This document shows, in pieces, positions 49,792 through 58,565 of a DNA stretch of 64,000 nt. The notes below the pieces were generated by a model. It made no database searches. It had not been told where the DNA came from and saw only the letters and a program-made list of their open reading frames with translations. Within the stretch, counting starts at the first letter, position 1, and the number at the start of each line of letters is the position of its first letter. The position numbers were made by a program, and so were the translations under genes. This stretch comes from Lysobacter sp. K5869 (lineage in GTDB: Bacteria > Pseudomonadota > Gammaproteobacteria > Xanthomonadales > Xanthomonadaceae), in NCBI RefSeq assembly GCF_018847975.1, contig NZ_CP072597.1:4317001-4381000 (forward strand), written 5' to 3'.

Positions 49792-50529
49792 TCAGCCCCG
49801 CAGCGCCGCGGCCAGCGCGCGCACGCGCTGCGCGTCGGTCTGGCTCCAGTCCGGCGACAGGCCGGCCAGCGCGTCGTTGCGATAGCGCATGGCCGAGCGC
49901 CGCGGCCCCTTGGCCGAGGCGTGCAGTTCGCGCACGCCGGCGCGCCGGGCCAGTTCGGCGATGTTCTCCGGCGTCACGCCGGCGCCGGCCATCAGCGCGA
50001 TGCGCCCGGCCGATTGCGCGACCCAACCGGCGATGGAGGTCGCGCCGCTGTACGCGTCGGCCGCGCCGCCGGAGGTGAGGATGCGCTCGCAGCCCAGCGC
50101 GATCGCGGCCTCCAGCGCGCGGCCCCGGTCGCGCGCGGCGTCGAACGCGCGATGGAACGTCACGCCGAGCGAACCGGCCGCAGCGATCTGCTCACGGCAT
50201 ACCGTCGCATCGACTTCGCCGTCGGCGTCGAGCGCACCGATCACCACGCCGTCGCAGCCCAGCCGCACGCAGGCTTCGATATCGGCGAGCATCGCCGCGC
50301 GTTCGGCCTGGCCGTAAAGGAAATCGCCGCCGCGCGGGCGGATCAGCACGTACAGCGGAATGCGCAGCCGGTCGCGCGCGACCGCCAAGGCGCCGTAGGA
50401 CGGCGTGGTGCCGCCCTCGGCGAGGTTGTCGCACAGCTCCACGCGGTCGGCGCCGCCGTCCTGCGCGGCCAGCGCCGAGGCCACCGAGCCCGCGGAAATT
50501 TCCAGCAAAGGTGTATCGAGCGCGTTCAT
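49792..50529 (-). CDS. cutC: CutC family TIM-barrel protein
   Basis: 245 aa cytoplasmic TIM-barrel protein. Family motifs are visible: LEISAGSVASALAAQDGGAD with RVELCDNLAEGGTTPSYG at the N-terminus, VLIRPRGGDFLY, VTFHRAFDAARD and ERILTSGGAADAYSG. CutC was first linked to copper tolerance, but its activity is unsettled. In xanthomonads and Bacteroidetes it often sits in glycan-degradation loci, as here beside glycosylasparaginase, which argues for a sugar-related role; that part is inference. It lies 182 bp after the asparaginase gene. Confidence 0.93.
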   Translation of the reverse strand: MNALDTPLLEISAGSVASALAAQDGGADRVELCDNLAEGGTTPSYGALAVARDRLRIPLYVLIRPRGGDFLYGQAERAAMLADIEACVRLGCDGVVIGALDADGEVDATVCREQIAAAGSLGVTFHRAFDAARDRGRALEAAIALGCERILTSGGAADAYSGATSIAGWVAQSAGRIALMAGAGVTPENIAELARRAGVRELHASAKGPRRSAMRYRNDALAGLSPDWSQTDAQRVRALAAALRG

Positions 50530-50711
50530 GGTCTCTCGTCCGGATCTGTAGGTGACTTCGCTTCAGTCGCTTTTCCAGCGCGCGTATCGCCCATCGTCCG
50601 AGTGCGCATGCACGTTCCGGCCCACTGCGTTTCGGTCGCGGTCATGCGCTTGCGCCCCGCCTCTCGCGCAACTCAGGCCCGGGTTCATCCGGCGCACGCA
50701 CGACCTCCGGC

Positions 50712-51746
50712 TCAGGTCTGCTCGGTCGCATACACCGAACGCGCATCCAACAAGGCATCGCGCTTGCCCGCATCGCACACCGCATAGACGAAGCCGCGAT
50801 GCAACGCATGCGCGCCGACCTCGCCGTGCTTGTTGATCGCCAGGAAACACACCTGCAAGGTCTTGCTCGCCTGCGGGCGCTTGCGCACCACGCGCTCGAT
50901 CGCTTCGCGGCAGGCCTCGTCGGGGCTGCGGCCCTGGCGCATCAGCTCCACCACCAGGAAACTCGCGGCGTTGCGCAGCATCTCCTCGCCCACGCCCGAC
51001 GCGGTGGCCGCGCCGACTTCGTTGTCGACGTACAAACCGGCGCCGACGATCGGACTGTCGCCGACCCGCCCGTGCAGCTTCCAGGCCATGCCGCTGGTGG
51101 TGCAAGCGCCGGCCAGCTTGCCGTCGCGGCCGATGGCGAGGATGCCGAGGGTGTCGTGATTGTGTTTGTCGCCGGGCTTGGCCTGGTCCAGACGTTCGGC
51201 GTTGATGACCGGCTGGTACTTCGAGGTCTTGCGCCACTCGTTCCAGGCCGCGCGCGCCTTGTCGGTCAGCAGCGGCTCTTTCGGAAAGCCTTGTTCGAGC
51301 GCGAACTGCTGCGCGCCCGCGCCGGCCAGCAACACGTGCGGCGTGCGCTCCATGACCCGGCGCGCGACGCTGACCGGATGGGCGATGTCTTCCAGCGCGG
51401 CGACCGCGCCGCAGCGGCCGTCGCCGTCCATGATGCTGGCGTCGAGCGTCAGCACGCCGTCGCGGTCGGGATTGCCGCAGCGCCCGACCGTGCTGTTGCA
51501 CAGATCGGCCTCGGCCCAGCGCGCGCCGGCCTCGACCGCGTCCAGCGCCGCGCCGCCCTCGCCCAACACCTTCCACGCCGCCTGATTGGCGCCGACGCCG
51601 AAATCCCAGGTCGACACCACGCGCGCGCCGTCGATGGCCTTCGGCGCCGGCGGCGGCGCGGCCGCGGTGTCGGCGGCGAACGCGGGCAACGCGGCGGCGC
51701 CCGCGGCGAGCAGCGAGCTGTGCAGGAAACGGCGGCGAGAGGTCAT
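50712..51746 (-). CDS. N4-(beta-N-acetylglucosaminyl)-L-asparaginase (glycosylasparaginase)
   Basis: Ntn-hydrolase that cleaves the GlcNAc-Asn bond, the last link of an N-glycan. 344 aa precursor. From ATG 51746 the N-terminus is a twin-arginine signal (MTSRRRFLHSSLLAAGAAAL, then PAFA), so the enzyme is exported folded to the periplasm. The autoproteolysis site and nucleophile are in KHNHDTLGILAIGRDG, with T199 becoming the N-terminal residue of the beta chain. STWDFG near residue 45 matches the substrate-binding Trp region. The frame is open to 51821, but the Tat signal fixes the start. Its presence strongly supports the N-glycan reading of the locus. Confidence 0.95.
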   Translation of the reverse strand: MTSRRRFLHSSLLAAGAAALPAFAADTAAAPPPAPKAIDGARVVSTWDFGVGANQAAWKVLGEGGAALDAVEAGARWAEADLCNSTVGRCGNPDRDGVLTLDASIMDGDGRCGAVAALEDIAHPVSVARRVMERTPHVLLAGAGAQQFALEQGFPKEPLLTDKARAAWNEWRKTSKYQPVINAERLDQAKPGDKHNHDTLGILAIGRDGKLAGACTTSGMAWKLHGRVGDSPIVGAGLYVDNEVGAATASGVGEEMLRNAASFLVVELMRQGRSPDEACREAIERVVRKRPQASKTLQVCFLAINKHGEVGAHALHRGFVYAVCDAGKRDALLDARSVYATEQT

Positions 51747-51828
51747 GGCGGCGGCCCGGAGTGCGGTGGCGAGGACGGAGCGAATCGCCGACACGCTAGC
51801 CGCCGGGGGACGTAGGCGCAACAGGCCG

Positions 51829-51915
51829 AGGAGATAGAGGATAGGAGTTAGGAGATAGCAAAGGCAGGAGCGGAGACAGCTTTCGCTATCTCCTAACTCC
51901 TATCCGCTATCTCCT
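51829..51915. repeat. Inverted-repeat element, copy 2 (35-bp arms)
   Basis: Left arm 51829-51863, right arm 51880-51915, loop 16 bp. The arms are nearly identical to those of copy 1 at 21224-21326. On the minus strand it begins 4 nt after the stop of the TPR-like gene, exactly as copy 1 follows the lipoprotein stop. Confidence 0.9.
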
Positions 51916-51919
51916 AGCC

Positions 51920-54214
51920 TCAAAGCCCGTACGCCTCGATCACCGCCTCATGCCGCGACACGTCCGCCCCGGCCTGCTCGGCCAGCTGCGGCCAGCTCAG
52001 CGGATGCGCCCAGCCGGCGGTCAGTTCGTGCAGACGCCGGTCGACCTCCAGCGGCGCCAGCTGCGGCGGCGTGGCGAGGAAGAAGTACACGCCGGGCAGC
52101 GCGCCCTCTTCCTCGCTGGCCGGATCGCGCACGCGGTAGTCGTCGCCGCTGCGCACCCACAGCGACCAGTCCAGCGCCTCGACCGCTTCGCGCAGCGCCT
52201 CGAACGCCGGCTCGCCGGGATGGGCGCCGTCGACGAACCAGCTGCGGTAATCGGCGCGGTGCGCGGTGTGGACCACGCGGAACGGCGCCAGCCAGCGCTC
52301 GCGCTCGGCTTCGTCGTCCGGCGCCGGTTCCAGCGGCGCGGCGTCGAACACCACTTCGTCGCGCACGTGCTGGGTGCGGCCCGGCGGCGCCACCGTCGCC
52401 ACCTGCGCGGTCACCGGGCCGGTGCGGCGGGCCAGGCAGTCGTAGCTTTCGCCGTCGCGCTCGTAGCGCACGCGCACCCAGCCCCAGGCCTCGCGCACCG
52501 GGCCTTCGCTGTCGCTCAGTTCCATGCCCAGGCGCGCGGCGGCGCGGCGCACCGCGTCCCAATCGCCGGCGGCGCTGGCGGCCGACATCAGGTCCCAATC
52601 GTCGCCGCCGGGTTCTTCCGAGCGCTCCGCCAGCCCCGCGTACAACGTCACGGCCTGGGCGAAATCGCGTTCTTCCATCGCCGCGCGCGCCCACAAGCGG
52701 CGCGCGCCGTTGGCGTCGGGCTCGGCGTCGAGCAAGCGCCGCACGTGCTCGCCGACCTCGCGCCAGCGCGAATGACGGAACGCGAGCTGCGCCCGGCACC
52801 AATGCGCGAACGCCGGGCGCGCCGGTTGCAGCAGCGTCGCCAAACGCTCGATTTGCGCGGCCGCATCGTCGCTGTCGAGCAACTGTTCCAGCAACTGCGA
52901 CGGCGGCGCATCCTCGGATCCGGGATGGCGGCCCACGTAATCCCACAGATGCGCCAACGCTTCCTCGCGCGCGCCGCAAGCCAGCATCGCCGAGGCCAGC
53001 AGACCGGCCAGCGGGCCGTCGTCGCGGCGCTGCGCGTAGGCGGCCTGCAGCAGCTCCATGTCCTGTTCGGGATCGGAGCCTTCGTTGCCGCGCACGTGTT
53101 CGTACACCTGCTCGGCCGGCATCGGCAACGCGAACTCGCCGCCCGCGGCGGCGTCCACGCGCGCGGCGAAATCGCCGATCAGCGCCGCGGCGCCGAGATC
53201 GGCGCGCAGCTTGGGCTGATGGCGGCGCGCCAGTTCCAACGCGCGGCGCGCGCTCCACGGCGCGTTGCGCAGCAGCGCCAGTTCGCCGTGGCGCAGCGCC
53301 AGTTCGATGCAGCGCCGGTGCGCGCCGACCTGATCCATGTGCGTCGCCATCGACATCAGCAAGCGGCCGAGCCGCCAGTGATTGTGCTCCGGCCGCGCCC
53401 GCGCGATCAGCGCGACGGCTTCCGACCAGCGCGGATACAGCAGCGGCACGATCAGCGGGCCGTACTCGGGCAGCGCTTCCCAGGCCTCGTCGATGCGCTC
53501 CAGGCTGGCCAGGATCAGCGCGCGGAAGGTCTGGCGGCTGAGCCGGTCGCCGTCGTCGTCGTCGGACATTTCGTCTTCGTCGATCGCCGCCAGTTCGGCC
53601 AACGCCTCGTCGAAGCGGCCGGCGCGGAACAGCGCCGCGGCCTGGGTCTCGCGATAGGCCACACCGGGCTCGGCGCCGTCGCGCAGCATGTTCTGCGCTT
53701 GCCGCTGCAGATAGTCGACGGCCTCGCCGGCGCGGCCGTCGTCCATCAGCGCCAGCGCGTACTCGCGGCTGATGCAGTCGTAGCAATTGCGGCTGGGCTC
53801 GATCCGCGCCAGCGTCTCCTCACTCACCGCCAGACGCTCGGGCACCCAGCCCGGGCCGTCGACGTTGCCGTAGCAGATCGCGATGTCCTGGGTCACGCAC
53901 ACCGACTGCGGGCACTGCTGGGTCTGGTCGCGATGGGCGAACTCCAGCAGCGACACCGCCTCGGGCAGCGCCTTCTCGCCCTCGGCGAGGTTGCGCATGC
54001 GGTTCTGCAAGCCCCAGTGGCGGAAGAACACTTCCAGCCACGGGTGTTGCAGCGCGCGCGCGGCGGCCAGCGCCTCCGGCAGCATCGCCTCGACCCGCTC
54101 GGGATGGTTCTCGTGCAGTTCGTGCGGAATGCGGTTGATGAGCTCGACCAGCCGGTACTGGCCGGCTTCGTTGAGTTCATCGCTGAGGTCTTCGATCCAC
54201 TGGAAGATGTCCAT
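51920..54214 (-). CDS. Large TPR-like protein paired with an Hsp90-family ATPase
   Basis: 764 aa, no signal peptide, presumably cytoplasmic. Most of it looks like helical repeats of TPR type, for example PEALAAARALQHPWLEVFFR, REYALALMDDGRAGEAVDYL, TQAAALFRAGRFDEALAELA, LLASAMLACGAREEALAHLW and WARAAMEERDFAQAVTLYAG. An acidic run (DEDEMSDDDDGDR) sits near residue 220. The last 200 residues look like a different mixed alpha/beta domain (WGWVRVRYERDGESYDCLAR onward). No family name comes to mind. It starts 96 bp after the Hsp90-like gene on the same strand. Since eukaryotic Hsp90 works with TPR co-chaperones, a client-loading partner is an attractive but untested idea. Confidence 0.8.
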   Translation of the reverse strand: MDIFQWIEDLSDELNEAGQYRLVELINRIPHELHENHPERVEAMLPEALAAARALQHPWLEVFFRHWGLQNRMRNLAEGEKALPEAVSLLEFAHRDQTQQCPQSVCVTQDIAICYGNVDGPGWVPERLAVSEETLARIEPSRNCYDCISREYALALMDDGRAGEAVDYLQRQAQNMLRDGAEPGVAYRETQAAALFRAGRFDEALAELAAIDEDEMSDDDDGDRLSRQTFRALILASLERIDEAWEALPEYGPLIVPLLYPRWSEAVALIARARPEHNHWRLGRLLMSMATHMDQVGAHRRCIELALRHGELALLRNAPWSARRALELARRHQPKLRADLGAAALIGDFAARVDAAAGGEFALPMPAEQVYEHVRGNEGSDPEQDMELLQAAYAQRRDDGPLAGLLASAMLACGAREEALAHLWDYVGRHPGSEDAPPSQLLEQLLDSDDAAAQIERLATLLQPARPAFAHWCRAQLAFRHSRWREVGEHVRRLLDAEPDANGARRLWARAAMEERDFAQAVTLYAGLAERSEEPGGDDWDLMSAASAAGDWDAVRRAAARLGMELSDSEGPVREAWGWVRVRYERDGESYDCLARRTGPVTAQVATVAPPGRTQHVRDEVVFDAAPLEPAPDDEAERERWLAPFRVVHTAHRADYRSWFVDGAHPGEPAFEALREAVEALDWSLWVRSGDDYRVRDPASEEEGALPGVYFFLATPPQLAPLEVDRRLHELTAGWAHPLSWPQLAEQAGADVSRHEAVIEAYGL

Positions 54215-54310
54215 ATCGGGGTTCCCGTTTGGCTGTATCGCTTTGGCGAATGGGTTGGAAACGAAATTCGGCGCCGGCGCCCGCCCCCTTCGGGAACGCC
54301 GGAACCCGGA

Positions 54311-56146
54311 TCAAGACGCCGCGGACTGCGGCAACAAGCGCAGCGCGCTTTCGCCGATGGCCGCGAGCGCGCCGTTGAGGCGCGGCCCCTGGCCGTCGGC
54401 TTCGCTGTGGCTGTCCATCAACTGCTTGACCGCGCGCAACAACCGCGCCGCCGGCAGCGCCGCGGCCGGATCGCGGCGCGCGACCTCGAGCAAGGCCACG
54501 ATAGCGGGATTGTCGAGGTTGACGTACAAACGCGCCGGCGCCGAACCGTCGATGCCGGCGGTGAAGCCGCGCACCAAGCGCAGCGCGGTCATCGAGATGC
54601 GCTTGTCGGCTTCGTCGCTCTCGAGCCGGCGCTTGAGCTCGGCCTCGCGGTCGGGCACGGCCATCAGCGGCAGTTCGGCCGGAGCGAACCGCGCCGGCAC
54701 CAAACGCTCGCCGTCGCCGAGCACCTCGCGCAGCCAATCCAGTTCGGACGCCGGCAGCGGCTGTTCGGTGAACAGTTGGCGGTTGCCTTGCTCGGTGCCG
54801 ATCTCGATCAGCCGCCCGCCGTGGCGCTGGGTCCACTGGCGCAGGAACGGCAGCACCGCGTAGCGGTCGCCGCGCGCGACCGGAACGCCGAGCATGCGGA
54901 ACAGCATGTCCTCGAAACCGCCGCTGCCCAGGCCGACGTGGATGACGCCATCGCGGCGCAGCGCGCCGGCGCGCAACTCGCCGTGCGAGCTGGGAATGCG
55001 CACCTCGGCCGCCAGCAGCTCGAACAAGCGCGCATCGCTCAGCGCGGCGCCGAGCAGCGCCTCGTTGTGCCGCGCCAGAATCCGCCGCCACGCCTCGGGC
55101 TGCTCGCGCGCCAGATTCGCCAAGCCGGTGATCAGCGCCTCGGCGATGGCGTGCTGGGCGACGCGGTACGCGTCGTTGCGCTGCAGGTCTTCGCGGCTGG
55201 CGGTCGGCATCAGCCGGCTGGATTCGACCACGCCGCCGGCGAAACCGGCCCAACTGGGCAGCAGTTCGCGCGCGTCGTCGTCGAGCAGCATGCCGCGCAC
55301 GAACACCGACAGATTGCGGTTGTCGCTGTTGCCGTAGGTGCCGCCGTCCTGCACCCACAGCAGGCCGCGCAGATCGTGTTCGGGCGCGGCCACCGGCAGC
55401 GCGCAGATCGGCTCGAACTGCGATTCGAAGCGGCTGGCGAAACGCAGCTGGCGTTTGCGCGCCTGCACCGGATGCTCGCTGGCGCCGGCGTCGGGATCGC
55501 GCCACGGCGGCGGCTCGGGGTTGACCGGCTCGGCCGCGCCGCCGATATGGATCGGCACGCGCAGCAGCGCGCAGTAACGGCCGAGCACGCGCGCCAGATA
55601 GTCCTCGCCGGCCAGCCGCGCGTGTTCCGGGCGCAGCAGCAGTTCGACCACGGTGCCGACCTCGCGCGCCGGCGCCGAAGTCAGCGTGTACTGCTCGCCG
55701 TTGCTGGACTGATAGCGCCAGCCGCGCTGCGGCTGCTGGTACGAGGTGGTGTGCACGGTGACCCGCTCGGCGATCACGAACGCCGACAAAAAACCCAGGC
55801 CGAACATGCCGATCAGCTCGTCCTCGCCCGCGCCGGCCTGACGCAGGCCGCGGGTGTAGCCGACGCCGACCGTGGCCAGATACTGGTGGATCTCCGCGTC
55901 GGTGAGGCCGGTGCCGGTGTCGGTCACCCGCACCGTGCGCGCGGCGAGATCGCCGCCGACGGTGATGCGCGGCGCGGCCGGCGCGGCCGCGTCCTCGAGC
56001 CGGCGCCGCACGATCGAGTCGTGCGCGTTCTGCACCAGCTCGCGCAGCGCCACCAGCGGGGTCGAATACAGATGTTGGCCCAGCACGGTCATCAGACCGC
56101 CGAGGTCGACGCCGGCCGTGCGCAGTTGTGCGTGATCGCCTTCCAA
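54311..56146 (-). CDS. Hsp90-family protein distinct from HtpG
   Basis: 611 aa. The GHKL ATP-binding domain is clear: LRELVQNAHDS (E36, N40, D43), TDTGTG (D76 and glycines), and GMFGLGFLSAFVIAERVTVH, compared with GQFGVGFYSAFIVADKVTV in HtpG. The middle domain contains VFVRGMLLDDDARELLPSWA, equivalent to the HtpG segment with the catalytic-loop Arg. The C-terminus lacks MEEVD. I start at TTG 56146, preceded by AGGGAG; it keeps the helix before the ATP lid that an ATG further in would remove. A GTG about 24 bp upstream is an alternative. The TPR-like gene follows. Confidence 0.87.
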   Translation of the reverse strand: MEGDHAQLRTAGVDLGGLMTVLGQHLYSTPLVALRELVQNAHDSIVRRRLEDAAAPAAPRITVGGDLAARTVRVTDTGTGLTDAEIHQYLATVGVGYTRGLRQAGAGEDELIGMFGLGFLSAFVIAERVTVHTTSYQQPQRGWRYQSSNGEQYTLTSAPAREVGTVVELLLRPEHARLAGEDYLARVLGRYCALLRVPIHIGGAAEPVNPEPPPWRDPDAGASEHPVQARKRQLRFASRFESQFEPICALPVAAPEHDLRGLLWVQDGGTYGNSDNRNLSVFVRGMLLDDDARELLPSWAGFAGGVVESSRLMPTASREDLQRNDAYRVAQHAIAEALITGLANLAREQPEAWRRILARHNEALLGAALSDARLFELLAAEVRIPSSHGELRAGALRRDGVIHVGLGSGGFEDMLFRMLGVPVARGDRYAVLPFLRQWTQRHGGRLIEIGTEQGNRQLFTEQPLPASELDWLREVLGDGERLVPARFAPAELPLMAVPDREAELKRRLESDEADKRISMTALRLVRGFTAGIDGSAPARLYVNLDNPAIVALLEVARRDPAAALPAARLLRAVKQLMDSHSEADGQGPRLNGALAAIGESALRLLPQSAAS

Positions 56147-56283
56147 GTCCCGCCGCTCCCTTTCGCGCACGTGTTCGGCGCAAGGCGGCCAAGTTAGCAG
56201 ACAAGCGCGCGCCGCAGCAGCGCGCGCGTCGCCGCCGGGCGGCGCTCGCCCGGGACGACACACGCCGCAAAGCCGCCCCGCGG

Positions 56284-57381
56284 TCAGCGGTCCAGCAGGT
56301 CCTGGGTGTTGGCGGCGTTGTTGACGATGTTGGACAGCGGCAACAGCTGGTTGACGAAGCGGTTCCAGCGGGTCACGCCGGCCGGCCCGACGAACACCAC
56401 ATCGCCGGCGCGCACATGGAACTGGCTGCCCAGCGCGAACGCCGCCGGCGACTTGGCGCTGAGGTGGAAGATCTGCGCGGGCTGGTTCTTGAGGTTCTCC
56501 ACGCCGCGGATCACGTACACCGCATCGCCCTTGGCGGTCAGCGGATTGAGCCCGCCGGCGCGGCCCAGCGCCTGGGTCAGGGTCAGGTCGGTGGTCTTGA
56601 AGGTCATCGCCTGCGGACGCACCACCTCGCCGACCACATAGACCTCCTTGCGGTCGTTGTAGGGCAGGAACAGGTGATCGCCGGCCTTGAGGTAGATGTC
56701 CTTGGCGACCGAACCGCCGCGGTTGAGCTCGTCGAGGTCGAGGTGGTATTGGCGGCCGTCGCGGGTCAGCACGAAACCGGCGAGGTCGGCGCGGATCGGA
56801 TCGACCGTGGCCGCGCCGATCGCCTGCGCCAACGTCAGCGGCGTGGCGGTGATCGATTGCCGCTCGGTCTTGACGAACGCGCCCTGCAAGGTCACGCGCT
56901 GGCTGCCGTAATCGATGATGCTCACATCGACCTGCGGGCTCTGCACGTAATGGGCGATGCGCGAGGTGATCTGCGAACGCAGCTCCTCGATGGTGAGCCC
57001 CTCGGCGCGGATCATGCCGACGTAGGGATAGAACAAGGTGCCGTCGGGCCGCACCAGACGGCCGTTGGCCGCGGTCTGCTGCTGCGTGCCCGCGGGCGAG
57101 GTCAGCTCGGGATGGTCCCAGATGGTGATGTACAAGGTGTCGCCGCGGCCGATGCGGTACGCCTCGGGCTGGTACGACATCAATTCGATCGGCACCGAGG
57201 TCTCCACCCGCTCCTGCGCGGACAGGAACTCGGGCGTGATCGCCACCATTTCGATGTGGCCGTCCTGGGCGAGGCCGCTGCGGGCGAACTGCCCGGGCGA
57301 AATGAACTGGCCCGGCGCGAGCGCGCAGCCGCCGAGTCCGACGATGGCGGCCAAGGCCGCGACGCCCGAAATCTTGATCAT
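56284..57381 (-). CDS. wza: Wza-type polysaccharide export outer-membrane lipoprotein
   Basis: Outer-membrane translocon for capsule or exopolysaccharide, OPX family. 365 aa. Lipobox LGGC with the lipidated cysteine at 19. The PES domain (about 73-165) includes AYRIGRGDTLYITIWDHPEL and VRPDGTLFYPYVGMIRAEGL; two SLBB-type repeats follow (QRVTLQGAFVKTERQSITAT; EVYVVGEVVRPQAMTFKTTD). It should form an octamer with a C-terminal helix barrel (TRWNRFVNQLLPLSNIV). Unusually, it is transcribed away from wzb-wzc, with 658 bp between the starts. Confidence 0.93.
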   Translation of the reverse strand: MIKISGVAALAAIVGLGGCALAPGQFISPGQFARSGLAQDGHIEMVAITPEFLSAQERVETSVPIELMSYQPEAYRIGRGDTLYITIWDHPELTSPAGTQQQTAANGRLVRPDGTLFYPYVGMIRAEGLTIEELRSQITSRIAHYVQSPQVDVSIIDYGSQRVTLQGAFVKTERQSITATPLTLAQAIGAATVDPIRADLAGFVLTRDGRQYHLDLDELNRGGSVAKDIYLKAGDHLFLPYNDRKEVYVVGEVVRPQAMTFKTTDLTLTQALGRAGGLNPLTAKGDAVYVIRGVENLKNQPAQIFHLSAKSPAAFALGSQFHVRAGDVVFVGPAGVTRWNRFVNQLLPLSNIVNNAANTQDLLDR

Positions 57382-58039
57382 GCGGAAAGAGTCTCTAAAG
57401 CGGAAACACGAAGGGAGCGCGCCGCGGCCGCCGCGAGGCGGCGCGCGGGCATGGACCGGCGCGGCCGCCGCGCATCGGCGCGGACGGCGCGTGCGGCGCC
57501 GGCGGGAAAAAGGTTTCGTGCGGAACCGCTACGCCCGATGCGCATCGGCGCGGCCGCGCCGCGAAGGCGGCGACGGCGGACAGCGGAGAAACGTCGATGC
57601 GGAATTGCGGCATGGGGGTCGTGAGCGTCGCGCAGTAAGTAATGGTCAAGCCCCCGTGCCGCGCAGTATAGCCAGCACATGCGCGTGGCTTCACGCATGC
57701 GGAGCGGAATCGCATCACGTTTCGCCGATGGCGGCGCATCGATACAGCTGTCGTTAGAACTACGCATCGCCGCGGATGCACGATGCGTGCCAACGACAAC
57801 GCAATGGGAACTTTTTTTTAACGTCCGCGATGAAACCCTGGGTAAAACGCGCAGTGCTTGAACAAAACGACAAGCGGCGGAGTGATCCTCGTCACGACTT
57901 GCTCGATGCGCGCGGCGTTCGTGTTGACCGTGTCATGACCTGATCTATACATTGCCGCCTCGTCGCGGTCCGTCGGGGGGCGGAGTCGCGGCACGGCGCA
58001 CAACGCAGCGCAAGACGGCTCAAACCACAGGTTTTACGT
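57382..58039. other. Divergent control region between wza and wzb-wzc
   Basis: 658 bp, the largest spacer in the exopolysaccharide region, with no credible gene. It contains a good promoter for wzb (57924-57951). On the other strand a candidate -10 TATACT for wza lies at 57665-57670 with a poor -35. A poly-T run lies near 57810. The stretch 57660-57960 is clearly less GC-rich than the genes around it, as usual for regulated promoters. Confidence 0.55.
57924..57951 (+). promoter_or_regulatory. Sigma70-type promoter of wzb-wzc
   Basis: TTGACC (57924-57929), 16 bp spacer, TATACA (57946-57951). Transcription would begin near 57958, giving a leader of about 80 nt before the wzb GTG. Confidence 0.7.
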
Positions 58040-58468
58040 GTGTTCCGAAATGTTCTGGTGGTATGCGTCGGCAACATCTGCCGCAGTCCGACCGCGGAAG
58101 CGTTGCTGCGCCACGAGTTGAAAAACGTAACGGTCGCGTCCGCCGGGCTCAAAGCCCTGGCCGGTCATCCGATCGACGCCACAGCACAGGCCGTGCTGTC
58201 CGGACATGGATTGAGTGGGCAATCCCATGTCGCACGCCAGATAGACCGCTCGATGATCGACGCGGCCGATCTGGTACTGACGATGGAACCTTGGCACAGC
58301 GAGGCCTTGCTCCGTCTGACCCCACACGCGAGAGGAAAAACCTACTTGCTAGGCAAATGGCTGGACAACACCAGCATTCCGGATCCCTACCGGCAATCGC
58401 GCGAAGCCTTCGAGCGCGCCTACGAACTCATCGATTCGGGCGTGAAGCGCTGGAAGGCGTATTTCTGA
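58040..58468 (+). CDS. wzb: Wzb, low-molecular-weight protein-tyrosine phosphatase
   Basis: 142 aa cytoplasmic phosphatase that dephosphorylates the Wzc tyrosine cluster and so controls polymer assembly. The P-loop C-x5-R-S is CVGNICRS with C9 as nucleophile and R15. The general acid is D115 in IPDPYRQS. It starts at GTG 58040 (VFRNVLVVCVGN); no better start exists and the P-loop position fixes it. wzc follows after 97 bp. Confidence 0.94.
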   Translation: MFRNVLVVCVGNICRSPTAEALLRHELKNVTVASAGLKALAGHPIDATAQAVLSGHGLSGQSHVARQIDRSMIDAADLVLTMEPWHSEALLRLTPHARGKTYLLGKWLDNTSIPDPYRQSREAFERAYELIDSGVKRWKAYF

Positions 58469-58565
58469 GCGCGCGCCGCTGAGCGCGTCTTTCCAAGGCG
58501 CGGCCGTTCGCCCCTGACCGGGCGAGGCGGACGCGTCGCTCCACTCAATCAAGGCCCTCCCCCCA

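Noticed and set aside
51950..56197. 1415-codon open frame on the plus strand opposite the TPR-like and Hsp90-like genes
   Set aside because: Very long but low-complexity (His, Arg, Gln, Ala), without domains, and it spans two real genes and their spacer.
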